A stretch of DNA of 64,000 bases, taken from NCBI GenBank assembly GCA_030062745.1, contig CP099841.1, forward strand, positions 29,391,398 to 29,455,397. Reading direction: 5' to 3'. The stretch is from Capitulum mitella. Its lineage: Eukaryota; Arthropoda; Thecostraca; Pollicipedomorpha; Pollicipedidae. The first letter of the stretch is position 1, and each line of letters starts with the position of its first letter. The position numbers and the translations under genes were made by a program. Of the stretch, positions 1 to 10,241 are shown one piece after another. The notes beneath the pieces are model-generated. The model saw only the letters and a list, made by a program, of their open reading frames with translations. It was not told the DNA's origin and searched no databases.

Positions 1-112
1 AAGTCACGCGTCGGCACCGGGATCTTCTTCACGATGTACTCGCAGATCACCTCAATGTTGTACTTGAGCTGGGCCGAGATCGGGATGACCGGGGCGTTCT
101 CGGCGACCGTAC
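1..112 (-). CDS. EIF2S3: eIF2 gamma exon, cut by the left edge: G5 region
   Basis: This exon begins at 112 after a TGACGCCAG acceptor and runs off the window. It encodes [20 protein letters not shown], then [19 protein letters not shown] is the G5 motif of the GTPase domain. The junction with the previous exon rebuilds FVQGTVAE exactly. Confidence 0.95.
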
Positions 113-1348
113 CTGGCGTCACAAGCCACCAATCACGTCCTGAGCGGCCGGTGCCTAGTGTTGCGGATAGCCAATCACATGCCACGGGGATGGTAACTGA
201 AAATAAAGCCACCAATGGGCCGCGCGATAGCCGTGCATAGCATCACCATCCACCAATTAGACGCTGTGATGACCGAGCCTGACGTTTACGACCACAAGTG
301 ACTCACGATCTCTCCCTAGCGTCAACGCCCATCAACCAATGCCAGCCGTACGAAAAGCTGCAAAGCAAACAGTGGATTGATGAGCAACCCATACAACCAG
401 ACAGGATCATTTGAGCGAGCACACACCTTGCACGAACTTGAGAATCTGTTCGTGCTGCTCCTTGGCCTGGGTCTCTTTGACCAGATCGATCTTGTTCTGT
501 AGGATAAGGATGTGGCGCAGCTTCATGATCTCGATGGCAGCTAGATGTTCGGACGTCTGCGGCTGCGGGCATGGCTCGTTGCCGGCTGTAGAGAGAAAGC
601 ACGACAATGTCATCAGCAGCCCCTACCGCCACGGCATGGCGAGCAGGCGCCGGTCGAGCAACAGCCGGGCACGATCCTCTTATACCGGAAAATGCTCATA
701 GCATTGGTCGCAAACACTCGTCAACGGTTTCGCCGGCCAACAATTCCGTGTATTCGTGGAAGCTAGCCGTAAACAACGCCGACCACACGCGGTCCTTGCA
801 AAACGTTCTGAACTATACAAAGCGCCGCTTCGTATAGTTTGTCACATATAGCTTTGTCACATTTCCATCCAGATCTCACTGGGCCCAGCAGATCAGCAGC
901 CATGGCTGCTGGCTGGTCCACAGCGGGGCGGCGCGCCGCTGCCACGCTGAGTGGACGCTCACCGACGAGCAGGAACGCCGCGTCCATCACGGCCGCCCCG
1001 TTCAACATGGTGGCCATGAGGATGTCGTGGCCGGGACAGTCCACGAACGACACGTGCCGGATCAGACGGAAGCTGGACAGAACAACACAACTGTCGGCTT
1101 AGCGGTACATACACACAAACCTCTCACAGCCACGTGGAGGCACAGCTTCGTCGCCATTTTCGGTGCAATGACATCGTGACACATGGCAGCATAAGGCACC
1201 ATGCCTGTCCTCATCGCTATCATCCAACAGTGCGTCACAAGGCCTGCCATGTCCTAAGTCATCACAATTGTTTAACGCCATTTCGGCACCGTTTGTATAC
1301 AGTGATGCTGCCGAGGTTGTCTATGTATTATACATGGCATGTATTGTA

Positions 1349-1418
<70 letters not shown>

Positions 1419-4400
1419 CCTTAAGAACCCCTTAATCTCTGATATCCGAAACGATCCGACTTTGCCGCAAAACGGTCGACGAACACTAACGAACAACTGC
1501 GACCAAATATTCAAATGTAATTTGGCGTGGAGTTCCACGGAAACCCGGGCCGCCAAAGGACTCTGCATGCTGATGTCACATGGTCCTCCTGCATGCGGCT
1601 GGACCACAACTTCCTCACTTTGCTGTCGGCACAAATCGCATTTTTCTTTCCAAAAAGTCATGGACCTATACAGAAAAAAGCATCGCGCCATTCACAGTTG
1701 CATTGTAAGACTTCGAAACCCACATGGTGAAACACAGCTAATCCGATATCGTGGAGTACGTCTAATCAGCTCACAATAAAAATAAGCTACCGTTTTAACT
1801 AAAATCTAACATGATGGGGAACCTTGTCTTGAACTTCGTGGGTCTATTACTTTTCTATGCGAGTACAACGCTTTTCGGACAGTGAAACATTAGCAGTGTA
1901 AGATTTACATAGCAAGCGGGCGCTCAGACTGGCCTACGTGTCAGTCCAGTCAGACTCAGCCTACGTCGGTCCGGCCAGGCGCAGCCTACGTCAGTCCGGT
2001 CAGGTTTGGCCTACGTCAGTCCGGTCAGGTTCGGCCTACGTCAGTCCGGTCAAGTTCGGCCTGCGTCAGTCCGATCAGACTCGGCCTGCGTCAGTCCGGT
2101 CAAGATCGGCCTACGTCAGTCCGATCAGACTCGGCCTACGTCAGTCCGGTCAGGTTCGGCCTACGTCAGTCCGGTCACGTTCGGCCTACGTCAGTCCGGT
2201 CAAGTTCGGCCTGCGTCAGTCCGGTCAGGTTCGGCCTACGTCAGTCCGATCAGACTCGGCCTGCGTCAGTCCGATCAGACTCGGCCTACGTCAGTCCGAT
2301 CAGACTCGGCCTGCGTCAGTCCGGTCAGACTCGGCCTGCGTCAGTCCGGTCAGGTTCGGCCTGCGTCAGTCCGATCAGACTCGGCCTACAGGTTCGGCCT
2401 ACGTCAGTCCGGTCAGGTTCGGCCTACGTCAGTCCGGTCAGACTCGGCCTACGTCAGTCCGGTCAGGTTCGGCCTACGTCAGTCCGGTCAGACTCGGCCT
2501 ACGTCAGTCCGGTCAAGCTCACCGCAAAGCCAAAACGACCCGTGCCGCACTAGCTTCTATTACTGAGTAATTATGTAATTCATGATGAATTCGCACTTCA
2601 TCCATAATCAAGTATAAAACATCGCAATTTCCACGAATTATCCTAGCCGACTTGCCATCACTATGGCGTCCATGGCGGCTAGGATCATCGATTGCTATTT
2701 TCAAGATGTCCGTTTGTTTATGAGCTAATTCATATCCGCCACATCCTTAGATTCCATGTAAAACGGTCTTAAACGCTTCAGGGTAAATTTACAAACGAAT
2801 GCGGTTAATTACGGCTTGCATATCAGCAAATTCTATGCAACAATATTCTGATCCGCTTTTCGTGCGCAACATTCCAACGAAGTTCAATAAATGTGCGTTT
2901 GCATACCGCAATGTAACAAGATAAAATAATTTCCAAAAAGTGATTTCACACTTCAAGAGAAACGCAACAGACCTCACTCGCCATGCACCCGCAATGCGTT
3001 TTTCTGCTATTTAGTTCTCAACTACGCAAGTTAACCTGTGAGCATAACGTTGCATTCGGGAGGTGGGGGGAGGGGTACTCAGTGTTCTCCCAGCGCTGGG
3101 ACCTGGTGCGGCCGCCGGTGTGAGGGACCTTGAATGAGACGTCATATACCGCCGGCCGGTCAGCAGCAGGTGACGTCATGATACGCCGGCCAATCGGCGT
3201 AAAACATCGGCTGGCAGCCGGCTTAATCACGCGGTGCCGTGAATCGTCCGCGGGATTTTCAGGGGGCCCAGGGGCCGCGTTTCTGCATAAGGCGAGGGCG
3301 GCCGCGCGGTCGGTCAGTGAAGCTCAGTCTGGGTTTCCGATCGCACGATGCGAGCGGACGGCGGTGCCTGTGTATATATCGTTTATAGACTGGACAGAAG
3401 AGAGCGCTGATTGCGTAGCGAGCAGATGACGGCTCGTACTCCTGGCGAGATAGGTCACAGCGCACGGATCCCTGCATTATATATAACACCTGGTCTGACT
3501 TGCACATAAACGCGGATCGCGCCTGCCAGAATCGCTTGCAGTAGATTCAAGGACCAGGACAAAACAACATTTGTGTAAGAATATTTACGATACTCTGATA
3601 TGGAAACTCTCAGCACAAAACAAATGATAAACGTCCAAAGAAAAATGACCTCGTTATTGCAGGCGTTACCTTCGTCAGTGCCAATGTACAAGCTACGCTG
3701 CTTGAACTCACGGAACGCTATTACCTAATCTACACACAGAACCATAAAGCTCGGAATGCATAAAGCATCAAAAATCCGTCCATTCCTACTTACTGCCCAG
3801 TGCAGGCTGCTCGGCTACAGGAGAAACTGTCCTCCTTGGAGGAACCAGCAGCTATGTAGCACGTTGGACGTGGACACTTGTCGTTGTCACACTTGAATAT
3901 CTTCGCATTGGCATAGCCTGCAAGCAACAACCGCCAGATACAATGCATGTTTCCTTTGGATTCCACGTTTGCACAAATGCACAAACAACAACTGTCAAAG
4001 AAATGGCATGCTTGGGCAAAAAAGGAAGAAAATCAAAAATAAAAACTGAGACAAGGATAACTTTCAACTGACAATAAAATTACATAGCACTATACAAAAA
4101 ATACCCAAAGGCAAAAAAAATCCATATGACAAAAAATGGCTTTGGATTTTTGGTCTTCCCTGATGTAGTGTGACATCACTAGCCCAGCATGAAAATAAAA
4201 AAAAAAAACTATGAGAGACTGATCCTCCATATACGGAAGCATACCTAGGTGGAACCCCCCCCAAAAAAAAACGGTGTACATGAGTAAAAACCGACCATGG
4301 TACAGGTCTGACCACAAAAAAGTGTTTCAATTCCGAGAAAAACCAAGAATTACCACCAAAATAAAACAATCCAGCGCATTCCCCATCGCCTCAACGAACT

Positions 4401-5982
4401 ATGTAGAAACACGCAGTTCTCTCTTAATGGTAGCGTTTCACGCACGGCTGGAGATTTCCGAAAATTAGGGGGGGGAGTCCACATAGTTTCAGATCGTTTC
4501 TGTCCAGTCAATGCCACAAGTCTTGTGTTAAAATCCCTGAATACTGGGAGGGGGTCCGGACGCCAATCCCCCGGGGTCGCCAACCATGGTCTTGTGTCAC
4601 ACTCTGTCCTGGCCGCCATCTAACAGGCCGTTCATCCGAGGAGCAGCTCAGACGAGACGTCGGTACCGGATCGGCGGTACGGGTGGCGGGTCCAGCCCTC
4701 ACCCAGCTTGATGGTGATATTGCGGACGAGTTCATTTTTGAACCGGACAGTCTGTACACCGGACAGAGCCTTGACGATCGTCGACTTGCCGTGGGCCACA
4801 TGGCCAATTGTGCCTGCCAGGCAACGGTAACATCAGTAAACGGAAAGGGCGAACGCTAACTGCTCACTGCAACCGTCAGGAAACTTCAGTGTGCATTACG
4901 CGTATCATACGTCATATGATATATGCCTACGTATATATCATGCGTATCGTACGTATCACGTGCTCTTACATTTGCACAACATCGCTGGTTTGTCTGATGC
5001 GCAGTGGACGATATTACCATGACCAATATACAAATAGCACAGATGCAGATCGAGACGTCAAAAAATTTCAAACGGGTAGCTTCGGTTATCAGCCTAGCAG
5101 TTCGTAACTCATATGACGTTGCTGGCCGATTACAATGCATATGGGAAAAGGCCCCGTCCCCATCATGCAGCCTGCATCGAGCTCTGTCACCTAGACCTTC
5201 TTTTCTGGAAGCTGTGCATAACTTTCATGTGCCTTTGATGTTGGAATCGATATGCCTCAAAACTAAGAGGCTACATTATATCTCTTAATGACGTAATTAT
5301 TACTGAGAAAAATTATCGGCTCCATTATCATTATCAGTCAGAGAAAATCTGCGAACTATGATGCATTCTTCCCACGACAAAAGTATCACAATTACACATC
5401 AAAACAGGCATTGAAGAAATGGCTTGGTTGGTGCAACTCTGCATTTGACATTCTAGCACAAAGACAAAACATTTAACAGAAACGCGTGAAGGAGTGACTT
5501 ACATGAGTTCAAATATTCACCGAAACATAAGGTAACAACGAAGGTCCTTAGAAAAACATGATAAAACAAAACCAACCCCTAAGCAATAGGCCACCAAGTG
5601 ATTACAGAACTACACATATGGCTTCAAATATGACGTTTCTGGACAAATTTTCACGTGGAGGCATATTTCCTGTTAGCTGGCTCCTCTCCTGGAGGCCGGA
5701 AGTAACAGCACTACTTGCTGGATAATCGTCCATGGCTTATAAAAGTACTTCGTCGAAATATGCCACCTGCGTTTAATGCACTTCAATCTTAATCGCAAAC
5801 ATCTACATCAATTAAGCTGGTCGTACGTCATTTTCTCTCCTGTGATTCGTTTGTAAACTCTGTAAAGAGAACTGTCCATGAGACCATTTTCCAGAGCACT
5901 GAACAGTGAATAACTCACCTATATTGATTGTTGCTTGCCTACTGATGACTTCAGGGGAACATGGGTTCAGCTTTTTAATATC
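1..5982 (-). CDS. EIF2S3: eIF2 gamma subunit (translation initiation factor 2 subunit 3), partial gene, five exons seen
   Basis: This is the GTP-binding subunit of eIF2, which carries initiator Met-tRNA to the 40S ribosome in the cytoplasm. Five minus-strand exons (5982-5919, 4813-4703, 3917-3794, 1072-963, 585-427) and the start of a sixth (112-1) join in frame through GT-AG introns. Together they encode the N-terminal [12 protein letters not shown] segment, the P-loop GHVAHGKST, the zinc-ribbon-like cysteine region, DCPGH (G3), NKID (G4) and the [10 protein letters not shown] segment (G5). The order and spacing match the eIF2 gamma family closely. Domains II and III lie beyond the left edge. 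The first coding exon, expected to hold the start codon and about 15-35 residues, was not found upstream of 5982. No stop or frameshift interrupts the exons, so the gene looks intact. The introns at 113-426 and 586-962 hold nothing recognisable. EF-Tu or SelB-like factors are excluded by the eIF2-specific segments. Confidence 0.96.
427..585 (-). CDS. EIF2S3: eIF2 gamma exon: G4 NKID motif
   Basis: A 159-bp exon encoding [20 protein letters not shown] and then [20 protein letters not shown], ending in KFVQ plus the first base of a glycine codon. NKID recognises the guanine base. The acceptor CTCTCTACAG and donor GTGTGTG fit. [14 protein letters not shown] is nearly invariant in eIF2 gamma. Confidence 0.95.
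963..1072 (-). CDS. EIF2S3: eIF2 gamma exon: switch 2, DCPGH motif
   Basis: A 110-bp exon encoding [18 protein letters not shown] and then [23 protein letters not shown] is the G3 motif that contacts the gamma phosphate of GTP. The acceptor TTCTGTCCAG and donor GTGAGCG are clear. The last base starts an alanine codon completed in the next exon. Confidence 0.95.
1346..1413. repeat. TA dinucleotide microsatellite
   Basis: An almost uninterrupted TA run of about 65 bp in an eIF2 gamma intron. It produces false open frames of alternating Tyr and Ile on both strands. Confidence 0.95.
1926..2520. repeat. 25-bp tandem minisatellite, about 24 copies
   Basis: The unit is close to CTACGTCAGTCCGGTCAGG followed by TTCGGC. 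Copies differ mainly by GGTT/GACT/AAGT swaps and TAC/TGC. One unit near 2389 is shortened. The period is not a multiple of three, and stop codons are absent from two frames, so the long predicted frames here are artefacts of the repeat. Confidence 0.95.
3794..3917 (-). CDS. EIF2S3: eIF2 gamma exon: zinc-ribbon region
   Basis: A 124-bp exon encoding [18 protein letters not shown] followed by [16 protein letters not shown]. The cysteines correspond to the zinc-knuckle insertion typical of eukaryotic and archaeal eIF2 gamma. The acceptor is TTGCTTGCAG and the donor GTAAGTAG. The last codon is split 2/1 and becomes histidine after splicing, giving [12 protein letters not shown] across the junction. 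The SSKEDSF spacer resembles arthropod proteins more than the human TPDEFPTD form; this comparison is from memory. Confidence 0.95.
3918..4702. other. eIF2 gamma intron with a dispersed repeat
   Basis: Contains A-rich runs (about 4195-4275) and, at about 4450-4590, a diverged copy of a repeat also seen at 45202-45345. Nothing else recognised. Confidence 0.6.
4450..4590 (+). repeat. Dispersed repeat, copy A
   Basis: Aligns by eye with 45202-45345 in the same orientation. Shared blocks include CGTTTCTNTCCAG, TTAAAATCNCTGAAT and TCGCCANCCATG. The family is not recognised, and identity looks well below 80 percent. Confidence 0.6.
4703..4813 (-). CDS. EIF2S3: eIF2 gamma exon: P-loop and switch 1
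   Basis: A 111-bp exon that opens by completing the glycine of the INIG motif. It encodes [17 protein letters not shown], the nucleotide-binding P-loop (G1), and ends at NITIKLG, which includes the switch 1 threonine. The acceptor is GCCTGGCAG and the donor GTGAGGG. The final glycine codon is split 1/2 with the next exon. Confidence 0.95.
4814..5918. other. eIF2 gamma intron, nothing recognised
   Basis: 1.1 kb between the P-loop exon and the EVISRQ exon. It is AT-rich and holds no repeat, RNA gene or exon that I can support. Confidence 0.5.
5919..5982 (-). CDS. EIF2S3: eIF2 gamma exon: N-terminal [11 protein letters not shown] segment
   Basis: A 64-bp exon flanked by an AG acceptor (CCTTCCAG) and a GTGAG donor. 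It encodes [21 protein letters not shown] plus the first base of a glycine codon, completed by the next exon (phase 1). This is the segment just before the P-loop in eIF2 gamma. It begins in phase 0, so an upstream coding exon must exist. Confidence 0.93.
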
Positions 5983-8900
5983 CTGGAAGGCAAATGAAGT
6001 TACAAAACGAGGAAAAGAATACTTTCTGAAAACGTCTCCACATGAGCTCAAGCTGACTGAAAAACACATACACAATAGTCACTCTGGTACATTTGTCAAA
6101 GATGTGGTCAGCAGAAACCAACTCGAAAACTGGGATTTCGGATCCCTGGTGTATCTGATGATTCCTGATGTTCAGTGAATGGTGAAGGCGATTCTGACAC
6201 GACGTGCAGACAGCTGGCAGGGCGCACAATATGAGCGACGAGGGCACCGGGCACTGATCGATTTGTCGCGATCGGTCCGTCCCAAACACAATTTCTTGCT
6301 CCTTTTGGCAACAAATTACCATCCTGGCCCATGAGTCAAACAAAAACTAAACTAAACTAAAACTAAATTATTCAGCCCTTTTGAGGAGGTGGGCAGTTAC
6401 ATTTTATAATGAGCACAATGAAGAAAAGGAGAAATATCTTGTTAATTGTGGCTGGCATTGAAATATGTCCATGTTTCTGATACAACTTGTGCACAAGAGT
6501 CCCTGGAGATGGTCTTTCAGAAAAAAAACAATGGTGGGAATCAAGGGAAAGGCCAGGATTTTCTTCAGGGAGAGCAGCTGGTAAAAAAAAAAATCTGCAA
6601 AATGGGTCCTGTCACTATCAGCAGCTAGTGACTGGTACCTAGTAATACCTACCATGCCATTACTGAACAATTGTGGGTTTTCATATATGGCATACATCAT
6701 AAATTTGGCATGGTTTATCCTTTGTGAATGATTTAAAACCTAAAGACATCATAAGTCCACAAGATTATGAGACCTGCACCATGCCAGACTTCATATCTGA
6801 CATGCAGTGTACACAAAATTTCAAGTGGCCTAGCCCATTTTCAAGTTAAACTGAACTTACCTGGTTTAACACCCAATGCTGTACAGAAAATCAAATTCAC
6901 TACATTTGTATTGATATGAATTGTTGGTATTTGACTCATATTGGTGGTCCCAATGAATCACTCTAAAACTGCAAGATTAAATTCTGAGGATGAAGAACCA
7001 GGGAATTTCTGCAAGATGTACACAAAATACAAACATGGAGGCAAAGCAATTATGAAAAAATAGGGAGTTATGGCAGTAGGGGATGCAACTGGAGGAGAAG
7101 GGTTCACAGTTGGTCCACTAAGTTAATCCAAATATTGTTAAGTTAGGTCAGGTTTGGTTATAATGCTCATAACCCAGTGCAGGTGGTGGTGAGGTATGGT
7201 GTGGTGCCAGACAAGATGCTGTAGTGACCTGAGCTCATTGAGCTCCTGGTTGGCAATGGAACAATCAATAGGCATCATCATCCAGGAAGCCATCCTCCAC
7301 TCTGTGCCTAGTTCATGACATACATTTCAGCACTAAACACTAACTTTGTACCCAAAACATGATGGAATAATCCAGGGCAATTCCCTGTACATGCTGGTGG
7401 CCACTGTACCATGCTCCCATGGACACATCACAAGACAAATAGCCATCAGGAAAACTGTTTCTGAGGAAACAGATTACCTCTGATCCTCTATGACAAAGCA
7501 CTCACGGAGGTTTGCATGCGAAGTTGCATACCATCAATGTGCCAGTCAAGTTTTGCGCTTCTTAGACACTGACTGAGCAAGGCCAACTTCACTGGGATAA
7601 GCTGATTTACCATACAAATGCCACGAAAAAACTGCCACAGACATTAAGACGCATGTCACTCACACGGTGCCGCCCCAAAATGCATTTTGTCACAGTTTAG
7701 TCAGTTCCAGAGCAAAAGTTTGTACCGCAGACATTGGTCGGACAAAAGTTCATCAGACTTAAGTTCATTGGACAAAAGATTGTCAGACTGTCATGCAAAG
7801 GACCAAAGTATGCCATGAAAGGGCTCGTCTACAGCGAAAGTTCATCAAGGGTAAAAGTTTTTCAAGGACAAAAGTTCATCTAAAATGAAAGTTCATCTTC
7901 CATGACATCATGAGCATTTTTGCTTGTACTGTAGTCTTTCTTAGAACCTTGAATTCTGACCATGGTGGTACACTTGGTAAAGACCCCTAACAAATGCCCC
8001 AATTATTAGCTATGGCATCACAAAATATCAGCATGACAATTTCATCCTTTTTTCAGGCATTGCTAGGTACATGAAGCTAGCCCATCTAAAGCATATAAGA
8101 TGTTTAAATGATTAAGCTTACAAAGAATCCATGAAATGATGTGTTTGATGAGCAAATGCACAACTACACCATGCATATGGTACAAATACAGGAAGCTCTG
8201 GATTGCCCACCTGAGTCCTGCATAATTAACATCTCAAGAATACTTGGAAAGCAGGCCAATTCTTACCAGAATGAACATTCAGCACCCACATCGCACTCAA
8301 CATATGTACCCACTAAGCAGCCACGCTCAGTAGGACAAGACGGCCATATGTACACTAATACGTACCAGGTTCGCCAAGCTCTGCTTAGCTAAATGAGGTT
8401 GACTGGTCATTCCGATATTCTTTAAATCTACCTATGAAGAAAACTTGGTCACGGCAAATCTAACGCGCCCCAAAGCAAATTTACCGACTCGTTCTGCGGC
8501 CGCGTATCATTCACCCGACAGCCACCTCCTCTCTCCACAGATGATGTCAGATTTCACATGCGTTACGCGTGCACGCGCCAAAATTGTCGCCATGGCCAAT
8601 ACCGGGCGTCCAAGGCTCATCATATCCAATGTTCATGATGTCCACGGCCCCTATTGCTGAAGAGCGCAAAATTCACCAAAGCGTGGCGGTGACCTTCATC
8701 GGCTGCACCTCCGACCACGAGCTGACTGAGGGTTCATCCGTTGTCCTCACGACTCTTTGTTTTTTGTTCGACTGTGCCTATTGACGTAAGTTCTTACCTG
8801 CGATTGGAGCACCATGCTGACGAAATATTTAGTCCGCAACATCGCACTTCAATACTTAAATATCAGGGGCGACGACACGCAGCTTTGGTCATGGGGGACG

Positions 8901-9479
8901 AAGACGGAACCGGGTTTGGCCATCCCCTGCTCTCATATAAAAAGTCATCGGCCACTTAATTTCAGAAGCGAATCCAACAGCTCCGTTGGGGGGGAGGCAA
9001 AGCAGAGTTTCCTGGGCATGAATGGCAGGTCAACGTGTCGTCGGCCGGGAAGGAGGGTGGGAGACGCTGGCGGTGGGTTAAGAGTGTTTTTCAGCAGCTG
9101 GGTGTGGATAGTAGGTCGGCAACCAGGAGGGGTAAGGGAGGTGGGAGTGGAAGACGCCGACCGTGGGTTGGGTTCGGAATGCGTAGCGATTTCAAACTCT
9201 AGTTGAATAATAATAGCTACGTCTTTTGGGGGGGTTGCAAATGGTTATTTTCTTCCCTAATCGCGGCTGGGGGTATGGCTAAGATGCCCTCTGGATCCGC
9301 CAGTGCCTAATTTTCACATTTAAAGAGAGTGTTGTTTCAACCCACTAAGTTCATTAGTTTCGCACATTACTGTCATCACTTTTCAAGCTGTCGGGATAAC
9401 CAGAGGTGGCTTGTTTTTTTCTGACCCGGTCCAGAAAGGGTCTGATATGACGTTTAATGTGATGTGGAGATATCACGGG
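5983..9479. other. Unassigned AT-rich region upstream of eIF2 gamma exons
   Basis: The missing first exon and promoter of the eIF2 gamma gene should lie here or further right, but no short exon ending in the expected QDL-type sequence was found. A small cluster of short repeats sits at 7708-7900. The rest shows no coding signal. Confidence 0.4.
7708..7900. repeat. Short degenerate tandem repeat (GGACAAAAGTTCATC)
   Basis: The phrase GACAAAAGTTCAT or close variants recurs at least six times with irregular spacing. It is a degenerate simple-sequence repeat of unknown origin. Confidence 0.7.
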
Positions 9480-10241
9480 TCACCAGTCTAGTGACAGTGT
9501 ATTGGCATTTTGATGTACACACAAGTGATCCAACCTTAGTTGGGGTAAGCCAAGTTCCTCCGAAACGACGGTAGCTAGTTTCTCAGCGTTACCTCGTTTG
9601 CTTGTGAACAGAGCTCTAGCAGCGGTCCTGTCGGCTTGGCTTCGGCGCAACAGGCCCTTGTTCCGATACAAGTTCTGATGGTTTCGATGAGCCTTAAAAT
9701 CACTGCCTTTGAAGCAGTTTATGGTCGTAGGTAAATCCCGCCTTTGTTTTGAAGAACGTCCCGACATCCATGCTGTCGTCTGTGTACCTACGCAGCCTGG
9801 CGCGCCTACAACTGGCACTGATTGTGTTAAACTCACGTAGGATAGAATGTCAAGAACCGTGAGTAAGACGGCAAACAATGGACGCTGCGAATGCACTTGC
9901 CATTCGTCGGCGTTTCCTGCAGGCACTTTCAGTTGAGGTTTTGCGCTGCGCAAAAAGGTGGAAATAGGTGCCTGTTCGATAGACGTGTCCGCAGCGCCAG
10001 ACATTGCGGTAATGATAAACATGACGCGATGTCTTCTGTGTGTTCTCCTTTTCTCTGTTTCGGTAACCATGTTGCTGTTTATAAGCGATTTAGTGCATGC
10101 GCCTTCATTGGCCAGAACGCGCATTCGTACAAGCATATAATCTCCCTCCAAGGTTGCGGGGACAGTACCGCATACTTCGCATGTTGTGGGATATCGGGGA
10201 CGCTTCGGTGTCACCATCCCTGCTAACCATGCAGAGCGCAT
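9480..10241 (-). CDS. Open reading frame of 253 codons, unrecognised, doubtful
   Basis: This is the longest open frame in the window that does not come from a tandem repeat. It starts at an ATG and ends at a TAG. The product is basic, has a single CEVCG-type cysteine pair near residue 21 and no signal peptide or clear membrane segment. It matches no family I know. By rough reckoning an open frame of this length is unlikely but not impossible by chance in 64 kb. It could be a relic of a mobile element or chance. No splice or promoter support was seen. Confidence 0.2.
   Translation of the reverse strand: MRSAWLAGMVTPKRPRYPTTCEVCGTVPATLEGDYMLVRMRVLANEGACTKSLINSNMVTETEKRRTHRRHRVMFIITAMSGAADTSIEQAPISTFLRSAKPQLKVPAGNADEWQVHSQRPLFAVLLTVLDILSYVSLTQSVPVVGAPGCVGTQTTAWMSGRSSKQRRDLPTTINCFKGSDFKAHRNHQNLYRNKGLLRRSQADRTAARALFTSKRGNAEKLATVVSEELGLPQLRLDHLCVHQNANTLSLDW

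Larger units (their letters stand above)
1073..3793. other. Large eIF2 gamma intron with repeats
   Basis: This 2.7-kb intron lies between the zinc-ribbon and DCPGH exons. It holds a TA microsatellite, a 25-bp minisatellite and, at about 3060-3430, a GC-rich patch with a perfect CRE-like TGACGTCA (3171-3178) and CCAAT-type motifs. The patch could be regulatory, but sequence alone does not show it. No coding exon was found inside. Confidence 0.6.

Noticed and set aside
1272-1779. Frames of 139 and 146 codons on opposite strands with Tyr-Ile runs
   Set aside because: They cross the TA microsatellite within an eIF2 gamma intron.
1938-2570. Two overlapping 186-210-codon frames
   Set aside because: They are translations of the 25-bp minisatellite in different frames, not genes.
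8893-8959. Short plus-strand text MGDEDGTGFGHPLLSYKK
   Set aside because: It looks like a protein N-terminus followed by a possible splice site, but it is too short and no downstream exon was found.
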